Shown piece by piece: positions 35,635 through 43,453 of a stretch of DNA of 64,000 bases. The number at the start of each line of letters is the position of its first letter. Position 1 is the stretch's first letter. The DNA lies in contig CAWJES010000010.1 of NCBI GenBank assembly GCA_963841965.1, positions 572,700 to 636,699 of the forward strand, in the 5' to 3' direction. A program made the position numbers and the translations under genes. The notes under the pieces were generated by a model. The model ran no database searches. It saw only the letters and a program-made list of their open reading frames with translations, and was not told the DNA's origin. Source of the stretch: Palsa-459 sp963841965 (GTDB lineage Bacteria > Actinomycetota > Acidimicrobiia > Acidimicrobiales > RAAP-2).

Positions 35635-37628
35635 GCGAGCACCACGAGGACGATGACGAGGGCGACGAAGCTGAAGGCCAGGTAGCGGTGCACGCTGCCG
35701 TTCTGCGCGCGCCGCGCGACGGTGCCCCACCACGCAAGCGCACTGATCACCGGTCGGTACAGGGAGCGCTCGACGGCGTCGTCCACGCGGTTCGAGTAGG
35801 TCACCGCCTGGGTGTAGAACCGCGATTCCGCGGCGTGGGTCACCTCGAGGTCGTTGTCGGGCCGCAGCACGTCGGTGAACACGCGCTGCAGCGGCTCGCC
35901 GAAGGCGGTGGCCGTGTACTGCATGCGGGCGGTCTGCACCTCGCGGCCGGACCCCCAGGCCTCCGCGCGGCGAGTCGCCCGGTTGGCGACGACCCGCAGG
36001 GTCATCCAGATCGCGCCGAGGCCCGCGACGATGGCGATCGCGAGGAGCGCCGGCTCGATCGCGCCGTTGAACCCGGAGAGGTCGAGGCCCGCGCCCGGGA
36101 CCACCGGGCTCGCCGACGGCAGTGCGAATCCGGCGTTCGCGGCACGGGCCACCATCGGGATGACCAGGCCCGGCACGAGGCCGAGCAGCAGGCACGGGAG
36201 GGCCAGGATCCCCATGGCGAGGCGCATCGTGGGAGCCACCTCACGAGCCTCCGCGGCACCCTGCGTGCGAGGTCGACCGAGGAAGCCGATGCCGAGGGCC
36301 TTCACGAAGGCGACGGCAGTGAGGCCAGCCGCGAGCGCGAGCGCGACGACGCCGACGAGCAGTGCGATCACCGTGGCGGTGCTCGTGTCGGAGAATCCGT
36401 GGAGCAGCCCCTGGAGCAGGAGCCACTCGCCTGCGAATCCGCTGAAGGGCGGCAGCGCGATGATGGCGAGCGCCGCGACGCAGAAGAGCACGGTGGTCGC
36501 GGCCATCGGCCGGGCCAGGCCCCCGAGGCGGTCGAGGTCGCGTGTGCCGGTGGCGCGCTCCGCGGCCCCGGCTGCGAGGAACAGGCACCCCTTGAACGAG
36601 GCGTGGGCGACGACGAAGAACAGCGCCGCCACCATCGAGAGGGTCGCGGCGTGCGGATGACCGGTCGTGCGCAGCGCGCCCGCGGCGCCGACGCCGATCA
36701 GCACGAGGCCCATGCTGTCGATCGTCGAGTACGCGAGAAGCCGCTTCAGGTCCGAGCTCGCGGTCGCGTGCAGCGCGCCGTAGAGGGCGGAGACGACCCC
36801 GAGGGCGAGGACCACCAGCCACCACCACAGGACGCCGCCATCAAGGAGGTCGCCACCGACTCGGATGATGCCGTAGATGCCGAGGCTGACCATCGCACCG
36901 GACATGAGCGCCGACACGGGGCTCGGCGCCTCGGGGTGCGCGCGCGGCAGCCAGACGTGCAGCGGGACCGCCCCGGCCTTCGAGGCGAAGCCGAGGAGGA
37001 CGAGCACGAACGCGATCGAGCGGATGGGAATCGAGATCGACGGTGCGTGCGCGCGGATCGCGGTGAAGTCCTGCCCTCCGCTGTGCGCCGCGAGCAGCAG
37101 GAGGCCGAGGAGGATCGCCGCCGCGCCGGCCTGGGTCATCGCTCCGTACCATCGGGCGGCGTCCAGGGCCTGAGCTCGGCGGCGGTGCTCGGCGAGCAGC
37201 AGGAGCAGCGAGGTGACGGCCATCATCTCCCACGCGAAGAGCAGCGTGGCGACGCTCGAGGCCGCCGGCACGCAGAGCAGGGACGTGACGAAGAGGGCGA
37301 AGCTCACGACGGCCGTGCGACTGCGAAGCGGACCGTGCGCGTAGCCGATCGAGTAGATCGCCGCGGCGAATCCGACGAACGCGGTCGTCGCGATGAAGAG
37401 GGCCGCGAGCGGGTCGAGGCGCAGCTCGATCCCGTTCATCGGGAGCAGCGCCGCGGTGTGGGCCGTTGACACGTGCCCGGAGCGGAGCTCTGCGACCGCA
37501 CCGAGGAAGGCGAGGACGCACGCGCCGGCGACCAGGAGGCAGGACACGGGGACCCGGAGGTGCACGGGCAGTGCAGCCGCCGCGGCCGCCAGTGCGCCCA
37601 GGGCGAGTCCCAGCAGCAGGAGCGTCAT
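35631..37628 (-). CDS. Antiporter-like membrane subunit, HyfB/NuoL-type
   Basis: A 665-residue protein with about 15 membrane helices, second member of the ND4/ND5 family in this operon. The signature FASKAGAVPLHVWLPRAHPEAPSPVSALMSG is split here by position: the lysine is near 230 and the histidines follow. STIDSMGLVLIG and the lysine-bearing HASFKGCLFL also match. A C-terminal extension past residue 500 resembles HyfB. It starts 2 nt after the small-subunit stop. Confidence 0.9.
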   Translation of the reverse strand: MTLLLLGLALGALAAAAAALPVHLRVPVSCLLVAGACVLAFLGAVAELRSGHVSTAHTAALLPMNGIELRLDPLAALFIATTAFVGFAAAIYSIGYAHGPLRSRTAVVSFALFVTSLLCVPAASSVATLLFAWEMMAVTSLLLLLAEHRRRAQALDAARWYGAMTQAGAAAILLGLLLLAAHSGGQDFTAIRAHAPSISIPIRSIAFVLVLLGFASKAGAVPLHVWLPRAHPEAPSPVSALMSGAMVSLGIYGIIRVGGDLLDGGVLWWWLVVLALGVVSALYGALHATASSDLKRLLAYSTIDSMGLVLIGVGAAGALRTTGHPHAATLSMVAALFFVVAHASFKGCLFLAAGAAERATGTRDLDRLGGLARPMAATTVLFCVAALAIIALPPFSGFAGEWLLLQGLLHGFSDTSTATVIALLVGVVALALAAGLTAVAFVKALGIGFLGRPRTQGAAEAREVAPTMRLAMGILALPCLLLGLVPGLVIPMVARAANAGFALPSASPVVPGAGLDLSGFNGAIEPALLAIAIVAGLGAIWMTLRVVANRATRRAEAWGSGREVQTARMQYTATAFGEPLQRVFTDVLRPDNDLEVTHAAESRFYTQAVTYSNRVDDAVERSLYRPVISALAWWGTVARRAQNGSVHRYLAFSFVALVIVLVVLA

Positions 37629-37630
37629 CG

Positions 37631-38110
37631 TCAACGTCCGGTCAGACCCCGGAGCGCCTCGGTGATCGCGGCGGGGTGGGGCGGGCACCCCGGTATCTCG
37701 ACATCCGCCGCGATGACGTCCGAGAGCCTCGAGGCGACGCCGTAGCCGTCGGCGAACGCACCACCCGAGACGGCGCAGTCCCCGCACGCGACAACCACGC
37801 GGGGCTCGGGCACCGCGTCGAGCGTCTTGCGAAGTGGACCGTCCATGTTCCTCGTCACGACCCCGGTGACGAGGAGCCCGTCTGCATGACGGGGCGAGGC
37901 GACGAGGCGCGCGCCGTACCGGCCTGCGTCGTAGGTGGGAGCGAAGGCGGAGGTGATCTCGAGCTCGCAGCCGTTGCAGGAGCCTGCATCGACGTGGCGG
38001 AGCTGCAGGGAGCCCCGGAATCTCCCATCCGAGTCAGCCTCATCGGGCTTGGGAGCCGGTTCGGTCGCGGGCGTCGCGAACAGCGACCGGATCGCGGAGC
38101 GTGGTCGCAT
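37631..38110 (-). CDS. NuoB/HyfI-like iron-sulfur small subunit
   Basis: A 159-residue protein. Unlike the large subunit it keeps all four cysteines of the proximal [4Fe-4S] cluster: Cys45 and Cys48 in GSCNGCELEI, one in CGDCAVSGG, and one in PGCPPHP. It would pass electrons within the Ehr-type complex. No ferredoxin-type (HyfA/HyfH) subunit is encoded beside it. The start at 38110 has TAAGAT 8 nt upstream, and an ArsR-type operator overlaps this promoter. An in-frame ATG at 38128 would fall upstream of that transcript start. Confidence 0.88.
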   Translation of the reverse strand: MRPRSAIRSLFATPATEPAPKPDEADSDGRFRGSLQLRHVDAGSCNGCELEITSAFAPTYDAGRYGARLVASPRHADGLLVTGVVTRNMDGPLRKTLDAVPEPRVVVACGDCAVSGGAFADGYGVASRLSDVIAADVEIPGCPPHPAAITEALRGLTGR

Positions 38111-38123
38111 GAATGACGATCTT

Positions 38124-38143
38124 ATCAAATGGTCAATTGATGA
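38124..38143. promoter_or_regulatory. ArsR operator copy 1, at the Ehr operon promoter
   Basis: ATCAAATGGTCAATTGATGA. The inner 18 bp form a near-perfect palindrome (ATCAAATG-GT-CAATTGAT, one mismatch per half). It overlaps the -10 box TAAGAT of the small-subunit gene, so binding would block transcription. Fifteen of 20 positions match copy 2 upstream of the ArsR gene. Confidence 0.65.
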
Positions 38144-38182
38144 TTCGAACGGACGAAGGACAGAGGAGGAGCTTCGGGTTGC

Positions 38183-38542
38183 TCAGGAGGGATCGTGCTG
38201 CGGGCGGTCGGCGAAGTCGAGCCCGGCGAGCTCCTCGAGCAGCTGGCTCGATTCGGCGAGCGACGAGGTGAGGATGGCCTTGGCGATCTCCAGGAGATCG
38301 AAGATGCGCCTGTCGGTGACCGAGTAGATGACGCTCGAGCCCTCCTTGCGCGTGCTCAGGATGTTGGCTCGGCGCAGGACCCCCAGCTGCTGGGAGAGGT
38401 GCGACGACTCGAGGCCCACCTGGGGGATGAGCTCGCCGACAGACTGCTCGCCATCGCGGAGCAGCTCGAGGATCCTGATCCGAGCAGGGTGACCGAGCGT
38501 CTTGAAGAAGTCAGCCTTGACCTGGTAGATCGGACGCGTCAT
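38183..38542 (-). CDS. ArsR-family transcriptional regulator without metal-site cysteines
   Basis: A 119-residue winged-helix protein: FFKTLGHPARIRILELLRDGE (start of the domain), SVGELIPQVGLESSHLSQQLGVLRRANIL as the recognition helix-turn-helix, and the wing STRKEGSSVIYSVTD. The protein contains no cysteine, so the usual thiolate metal sites are absent and the signal is unknown. It lies 72 bp upstream of the Ehr operon in the same orientation, with one operator copy before each. Autoregulation and control of the complex are inferred. Confidence 0.9.
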   Translation of the reverse strand: MTRPIYQVKADFFKTLGHPARIRILELLRDGEQSVGELIPQVGLESSHLSQQLGVLRRANILSTRKEGSSVIYSVTDRRIFDLLEIAKAILTSSLAESSQLLEELAGLDFADRPQHDPS

Positions 38543-38617
38543 CGCCGTGCGCCCGCGACGGTCGTGGCTGAGGCCGCGTTCGCGGCCGACGGGTGGGCGG
38601 TCTCAGTTGAGGAACAC

Positions 38618-38637
38618 ATCAAGTGGTCAACTTATCA
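38618..38637. promoter_or_regulatory. ArsR operator copy 2, upstream of the ArsR gene
   Basis: ATCAAGTGGTCAACTTATCA, a second copy of the site at 38124-38143 in the same orientation, 76 bp before the ArsR start codon. The core TGGTCAA is identical. The palindrome is weaker here. The remaining bases up to the sigma-factor gene at 38829 hold only that gene's -10 box TACGCT (38817-38822). Confidence 0.6.
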
Positions 38638-38828
38638 GGGACCTGTAGGCACGAGGGGCGCCTCCAGAGCCGTCGCCGGCGCTGAACGCGATCCCGCGCG
38701 ACCCAGCACGCCGGCGCACGCTGACATCCTCGAAGCTCGACCCGGGACCTCACCTGCAGAGAGGCGGCCATCTGCCGCACGCGCCGCCCGCTCGGGGAGG
38801 TTCGCGTGCACGGCGGTACGCTCGCTGT

Positions 38829-39428
38829 GTGGAGGACGAGGAGCTACTCGAGAAACTCCTCGCCGGGGACGAGCAGGCGTTCCGGGAGCTCGTCTCCAAG
38901 TACCACACGACACTCGTGCGCGTCGCGAGGTACCACGTCGGCAGCGAGGCCGCTGCGGAGGATGTCGCCCAGGACACGTGGGTCGCCGTCCTGAAGGGCG
39001 TCCACAAGTTCGAGGGCCGCTCCACCTTCAAGACCTGGCTCTTCCGGATCCTGGTCAACCGTGCCCGCACCTCGGGGACCCGGGAGCACCGGATGGTCTC
39101 GGTCGACCCGACCGAGGGTTCCGCGACCGTCGCCGGTTCGCGATTCGACACATCGGGTGCGTGGACCGACCCGCCCGCTCCCTTCACCGACGTGGTGGAG
39201 GCCCGACTCGACGACGCGGCGATCGTCCGCGCGGTCCATGAGGCGATCAGGGAGCTGCCCGAGCCCCAGCAGGCGGTCGTAACGCTGCGCGACGTCGAGG
39301 GACTGTCCACCTATGAAGTGGCGTCCCTCCTGGGTCTCACCGAGGCGAACGTGCGGGTGATCCTGCACCGGGGTCGGGCCAAGGTCCGTGCCGCCCTCGA
39401 GGACACCGTGTCAGGTGGTGTGCAATGA
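38829..39428 (+). CDS. ECF-family RNA polymerase sigma factor
   Basis: A 199-residue sigma-70 factor with only regions 2 and 4. Region 2 is LVSKYHTTLVRVARYHVGSEAAAEDVAQDTWVAV read in two blocks at about 20-55; region 4 is LPEPQQAVVTLRDVEGLSTYEVASLLGL at about 140-168. The GTG start is 6 nt after TACGCT, so the mRNA is probably leaderless. Its stop overlaps the next gene, a zinc-binding anti-sigma protein, by 4 nt; the pair should form a switch. Confidence 0.93.
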   Translation: MEDEELLEKLLAGDEQAFRELVSKYHTTLVRVARYHVGSEAAAEDVAQDTWVAVLKGVHKFEGRSTFKTWLFRILVNRARTSGTREHRMVSVDPTEGSATVAGSRFDTSGAWTDPPAPFTDVVEARLDDAAIVRAVHEAIRELPEPQQAVVTLRDVEGLSTYEVASLLGLTEANVRVILHRGRAKVRAALEDTVSGGVQ

Positions 39429-39682
39429 GCCTGCTCTCCAAGGACATCGCCTGCCGCGAGGCGGTCGAGCTCGTCACCTCCTATCTGGAGGACACCATGA
39501 GCCGCGGCGACAGGAAGCGCTTCGAGCGGCACCTGGAGCACTGCGACGGCTGCGCGGCGTACCTCGACCAGGTGCGAGAGACGATCCGGGCGACTGGGTC
39601 GGTGGGACCTGAGGACCTCGATCCCGAGGTGCTGGACGGGCTCGTCCTCCTGTACCACGAGTTCCAGCTGGGCACGCCGTGA
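39425..39682 (+). CDS. Zinc-binding anti-sigma factor (zf-HC2), soluble
   Basis: An 85-residue protein with the ZAS motif His-x3-Cys-x2-Cys (HLEHCDGC, residues 36-43) and the N-terminal CREAVELVTSYLEDTM helix of the putative zinc-finger anti-sigma family. There is no membrane helix, so it acts in the cytosol, as in redox-sensing RsrA-like proteins. It is coupled by ATGA to the sigma gene and by GTGA to kynureninase. Confidence 0.88.
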   Translation: MSLLSKDIACREAVELVTSYLEDTMSRGDRKRFERHLEHCDGCAAYLDQVRETIRATGSVGPEDLDPEVLDGLVLLYHEFQLGTP

Positions 39683-40971
39683 CGACCGTCAGCCTGCTGG
39701 GCGACCTCGAGGACGACGCCCTGCGACGCGACGAGGATGACCGGATCGGCACGGCCCGCGAGCGGTTCCGCATCCCGACCGACGACACTGCGAGCGGCCA
39801 CCGCCAGCTCGCGTACATGGCGGGGAACTCGCTCGGACTGCAGCCCGTGGGTGTCGCCCGCGACGTGGAGGCCGAGCTCGCGAACTGGGCCACCCTCGCG
39901 GTCGAGGGCCACGCGAGGGCGCACCGGCCGTGGGGCGAGTACCACGCCCTGCTGCGCGGCCCGATGGCGAGGGTCGTCGGCGGACGCGGGGCCGAGGTGG
40001 TCGTCATGAACTCCCTGACCGTCAACCTGCACCTGCTGCTCGCCTCGTTCTACCGGCCTGCGCCGGGCCGCTACCAGATCGTCATGGAGGACTCCGCGTT
40101 CCCCTCGGACAGCTACGCGTTCCGGAGCCACGCCTCCTTCCGCGGCTACGAGTCGCGCGACGCGATCGTGCGGCTCCGCCCGAGGGAGGGCGAGCGCCTG
40201 CTGCGCACCGAGGACGTGGTGGACTACCTGCGCCTCGAGGCGGACCGCACGGCGCTCGTGCTGCTGGGCGGCGTCAACTACCTGACGGGCCAGCTCATGG
40301 ACATCCCGACGATCACCGCCGCCGCTCGCGAGGCGGGCATCACGGTCGGGTGGGACCTCGCCCATGCGGCGGGCAATGTCGAGCTCGACCTCCACGAATG
40401 GGGTGTCGACTTCGCCGCGTGGTGCACCTACAAGTACCTGAACGCCGGCCCCGGCGCGATCGCCGGCGCCTTCGTGCACGAGCGCCACCTCGCCGACGCC
40501 GAGCTGCACCGGCTCCACGGCTGGTTCAGCAACGATCCGGCGAACCGGTTCGAGATGCTGCCCGACTTGACGCCGGTCATGACCGCCGACTCCTGGATGA
40601 TCAGCAACTCGTCCGTGCTCTCGATGACCCCGCTGTTCAGCTCCCTCGCGCTCTTCGACGAGATGGGCATGCTGGCGCTGCGCAGACGCAGCCACCGGCT
40701 CACGGGCTATCTCGCCGAGCTGCTCGAGCAGGCGGCACCGTCGACGGGGATCTCGATCGTCACACCGCAGGATCCATCGCAGCGGGGGTGCCAGCTCTCC
40801 GTCGCGATCCCGACGGACCCCTCCGAGGTCCATGCCAGGATCCGCGCGGCGAGCGGCGTGCTGGGCGACGTCCGCATGCCCGACGTCATCCGGCTCGCGC
40901 CCGTCCCGCTCTACTCGACGTACCACGACTGCTGGCGTGCCGCCGATGCGCTCGCCGGGGCCCTGGGATGA
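39679..40971 (+). CDS. kynU: Kynureninase
   Basis: A 430-residue PLP enzyme. The PLP lysine is in WCTYKYLNAGPG, with the preceding WDLAHAAGNVELDLHEWGVDFA segment containing the cofactor Asp, and the N-terminal YMAGNSLGLQP match kynureninase. It cleaves kynurenine to anthranilate and alanine. No other kynurenine-pathway gene is in the window. Its GTG start overlaps the anti-sigma stop by 4 nt and its stop overlaps the next gene by 4 nt, so it is tied to the ECF sigma operon, an unusual setting. Confidence 0.93.
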   Translation: MTTVSLLGDLEDDALRRDEDDRIGTARERFRIPTDDTASGHRQLAYMAGNSLGLQPVGVARDVEAELANWATLAVEGHARAHRPWGEYHALLRGPMARVVGGRGAEVVVMNSLTVNLHLLLASFYRPAPGRYQIVMEDSAFPSDSYAFRSHASFRGYESRDAIVRLRPREGERLLRTEDVVDYLRLEADRTALVLLGGVNYLTGQLMDIPTITAAAREAGITVGWDLAHAAGNVELDLHEWGVDFAAWCTYKYLNAGPGAIAGAFVHERHLADAELHRLHGWFSNDPANRFEMLPDLTPVMTADSWMISNSSVLSMTPLFSSLALFDEMGMLALRRRSHRLTGYLAELLEQAAPSTGISIVTPQDPSQRGCQLSVAIPTDPSEVHARIRAASGVLGDVRMPDVIRLAPVPLYSTYHDCWRAADALAGALG

Positions 40972-41246
40972 CCCCGGAGGAGCCGATCGTCGAGTTGACC
41001 GACGATGAGCTCGCCGAGCTCGCGCTCGCAGCGGACCCCTCGGCCCCGCTGCCCGCCGACGCGGTCGCGTACGACCCGAATGCCGACGGACTGCCCGCCC
41101 TGATGCCGGAGTGGTACATGGGGCGGGTCACCGCCGTGCATGCAAGCAGGTGGCGGCGGCCTGTGATCCTCGCGGTCGTGGTCGCCTTCCTCATGATCGA
41201 CGCGGCGGGGCTCTGCGGCACCTACGGGATCATCAGCTGGGCGTGA
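40968..41246 (+). CDS. Small single-pass membrane protein of unknown function
   Basis: A 92-residue protein with an acidic N-terminal half (EEPIVELTDDELAEL), an aromatic LMPEWYMGR motif, and one membrane helix (about 66-88, VILAVVVAFLMIDAAGLCG). The start overlaps the kynureninase stop as ATGA. I do not recognise the family. As the last gene of the sigma/anti-sigma/kynU operon it could be a membrane partner of that regulon, but nothing proves this. Confidence 0.75.
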   Translation: MTPEEPIVELTDDELAELALAADPSAPLPADAVAYDPNADGLPALMPEWYMGRVTAVHASRWRRPVILAVVVAFLMIDAAGLCGTYGIISWA

Positions 41247-41256
41247 GCTACACGCC
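41240..41256. terminator. Hairpin spanning the stops of two convergent genes
   Basis: A perfect 6-bp stem GGCGTG / CACGCC with loop AGCTA. The TGA of the small membrane gene and the TAG of the convergent gene both fall inside it. Confidence 0.45.
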
Positions 41257-41778
41257 TCGCTGGAACGTGTCGTAGTCCGGGTCCAGGCGCAGGTTGATCG
41301 CCTGGACCGCATCTTCGACCCACGTCGTGAACTGCTCCCCGTCGGTGAGGACCTTCAGTCCCTGGAGCACCTGGACCTTCCCGTTGCGCAGAAGGATCCA
41401 CGCGACGACGTAGTAGCGGCTCTGCTCGAGAGCACCGGACCGTCCCGTTCCCCGAGCGGCGCTGCTGTAGCGACGCACGCGTTCGTGGATCTCGGCCTTG
41501 CCTATCTCGGCCCAGAGCCAGGAGAAGGTGCGGTAGCTCGTCTTGACCACCAAGCGGTCCTCGTGGAGATAGAAGCCGCTGCGGAACGTGCGGACGAGCC
41601 CGACTGCGAGGAACACCGCAGCGGCCCCGGTGATCGCCGCGTAGGCGTCGACGAGCCCGTTCGGATGCGCGAGCATCATGCGGACGAGCGAGACGAGGAA
41701 CAGGATGCCGACCGCGAAGCCGAGGATCTTGGCGATGCGGTTGTTCCAGGCACTGAAGGTCGTCACCTGATCGGGCAC
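41248..41778 (-). CDS. Membrane protein with PH-like domain
   Basis: A 176-residue protein with two N-terminal membrane helices (about 17-35 and 45-63), followed by a soluble beta-rich segment (FYLHEDRLVVKTSYRTFSWLWAEIG split at about 70-95), the layout of small actinobacterial bacterial-PH-domain membrane proteins. The role is unknown. The GTG start is preceded by TAGAGT exactly 6 nt upstream, so it is probably leaderless. Confidence 0.78.
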   Translation of the reverse strand: MPDQVTTFSAWNNRIAKILGFAVGILFLVSLVRMMLAHPNGLVDAYAAITGAAAVFLAVGLVRTFRSGFYLHEDRLVVKTSYRTFSWLWAEIGKAEIHERVRRYSSAARGTGRSGALEQSRYYVVAWILLRNGKVQVLQGLKVLTDGEQFTTWVEDAVQAINLRLDPDYDTFQRGV

Positions 41779-41949
41779 GTGCGAACTCTACGAGGGACCG
41801 GACCTCGCCTCATGGAAGCACGGATGCACGGGCACGAGGAGGAACGTCACGCGATCGCGGTGACGCTCGACCTGCGCCGCACCGTCGCCGAAAGGTTCAA
41901 GCCGCGCGCGAATCCATAGTAGGAATGCCCTCTCACCGAGGAGGACCCC

Positions 41950-43140
41950 ATGGACAGACGGCAGGACCACGGCGATTCGACGAAGGCCTCCGCGTCGCAT
42001 GGCCCATTCCTGCTCCGGCGGATCACCCGAGGCGCCGTTGCATCCCTGCTGGTGCTCGCTGGATCGTTGGGTGTCGCCTCGCTGACGACGCTCCCGGCGT
42101 CTGCAGCTCCTTCGCTCCACGCGCCGGCGCCGGACAATTGCGTCTGTTGCGGTATCGCCAAGGGGGGCCCGTCGCGAAGCGTGGTGCCAACGCCAGGGGC
42201 CCCCAGTTGCTGCGGACCAGTCATCCCGGCCACAGTCCGGCCAGTGGTGCGCATCCACCCGTCGTACAGCTCGTGCAGCCCGACCAGCGCACCGCTGGAC
42301 CTTGTCGCGACCGTGGCGAGCGGCTCGACGACGCTCAGCTGGCACGTTCCCGTGAGCTTCGGCGGCTCGCCCCTTCTGGGCTACAACATCTTCGAGGGGA
42401 CGACATCGGGCGGCGAGACCGTCGTGCCGGTCCTCATCACCGCGACCACCTACACGGTCACCGGGCTGACCAACGGCTCCAGGTACTTCTTCTACGTGAC
42501 GGGCATCAACAGCTCTGGCTGGTCGGGGCCCTCCAACGAGGTCTCCGTCATCCCTGCGACGCCGCCCGGTGCGCCGAGCGGGCTCGCTGCGACCGGTGCC
42601 CCCGCCTCGGTGGCACTCAGCTGGTCGCCTCCGGCCTCCGACGGCGACTCGCCGGTCACGGGCTACGACCTCTTCGAGGGGACCAGCGCTGGAGGGGAGT
42701 CACTGACGCCCGTCAACGCGACGCCGGTCAGTGCCAGCACATTCACGGTGACCGGGCTCACGAACATGACGACCTACTACTTCACCGTCGAGGCGATCAA
42801 CGCGGCCGGCGACTCGATGGCCTCGAACGAGGCGTCTGCAACCCCCGCAGCGGGTCCGTCGACCACGTCGCTCTCGGTCTCGCAGGCCTCGGTCAGCTCC
42901 AGCTCCCAGCACAAGGTCCACTTCACGGTCACGGTTGCCGGTGCCTCCCCGACCGGTGCCGTGCGCGTCGAGGCAGGATCGCAGGTCCTCTGCACCGTGG
43001 CCCTGGTCGCGGGCGCGGGCTCGTGCAGGCTGCCCGCCCACTCGCTCGGCAAGGGTTCGTACACGGTGGTTGCCGACTACGCCGGCGATGCGAACAACAA
43101 TCCTTCCGCGTCGTCGGGGTCATCGCTCACAGTCCGGTAG
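41950..43140 (+). CDS. Secreted protein with two fibronectin type III domains and an Ig-like domain
   Basis: A 396-residue protein. It has a basic N-terminus and hydrophobic signal segment (residues about 27-55, ending ASA) and a Cys-rich piece (CVCCG, SCCG). Two fibronectin-III repeats follow at about 115-205 and 205-300, each with the Y-F/Y-x-V core (YFFYVTGINSSG, YYFTVEAINAAG), then an Ig-like domain of the bacterial adhesin type (about 305-396, TGAVRVEAGSQVLC...YTVVADYAGD). It has no sortase motif. A GAGGAGG ribosome site precedes the ATG. It is probably extracellular, in adhesion or polymer binding, and lies near the collagen-like protein. Confidence 0.85.
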   Translation: MDRRQDHGDSTKASASHGPFLLRRITRGAVASLLVLAGSLGVASLTTLPASAAPSLHAPAPDNCVCCGIAKGGPSRSVVPTPGAPSCCGPVIPATVRPVVRIHPSYSSCSPTSAPLDLVATVASGSTTLSWHVPVSFGGSPLLGYNIFEGTTSGGETVVPVLITATTYTVTGLTNGSRYFFYVTGINSSGWSGPSNEVSVIPATPPGAPSGLAATGAPASVALSWSPPASDGDSPVTGYDLFEGTSAGGESLTPVNATPVSASTFTVTGLTNMTTYYFTVEAINAAGDSMASNEASATPAAGPSTTSLSVSQASVSSSSQHKVHFTVTVAGASPTGAVRVEAGSQVLCTVALVAGAGSCRLPAHSLGKGSYTVVADYAGDANNNPSASSGSSLTVR

Positions 43141-43453
43141 CGGGCACGTCGATCTCTCGCCCGTGCGGGGAAGGCGCATCTGGACGCCCCGTAGGAGATG
43201 ACTGCAGTCGGACTCGCGGTCGATGCATGTGCGATTCCACGACTTCACATCCACGAAGCGACGGCTACGCCAGGGGTTCGACGGGAACGCGACCTGATTG
43301 CATTGGTCGCGGCCGCGGACACTGACTGCGTGCGTCGTTTGGGTTTGTGCCGCGGGGCGCGAGACACCGACGGCCGGCCCCCCGGTGGACGGGCGCGTCT
43401 CGCGACTCCGGTGTCCGACTGCACACGCTGATGGAAGAGCCGGGTGGTGCGGA
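43141..43453. other. Intergenic stretch without a recognised feature
   Basis: This lies between the 3' ends of the fibronectin-III gene and the collagen-like gene. A 77-codon frame at 43198-43431 has no ribosome site and no protein-like composition. I see no clear terminator hairpin. Confidence 0.5.

Noticed and set aside
31066..38110. Reading the cluster as a functional [NiFe] hydrogenase or formate hydrogenlyase.
   Set aside because: All four nickel-binding cysteines of the large subunit are absent and no formate dehydrogenase or maturation gene is nearby.
31066..38110. Reading the cluster as respiratory complex I.
   Set aside because: NuoE, F, G, I, A, J and K are absent and the HyfE-like and fused NuoCD-like subunits are diagnostic of the hydrogenase-4 branch.
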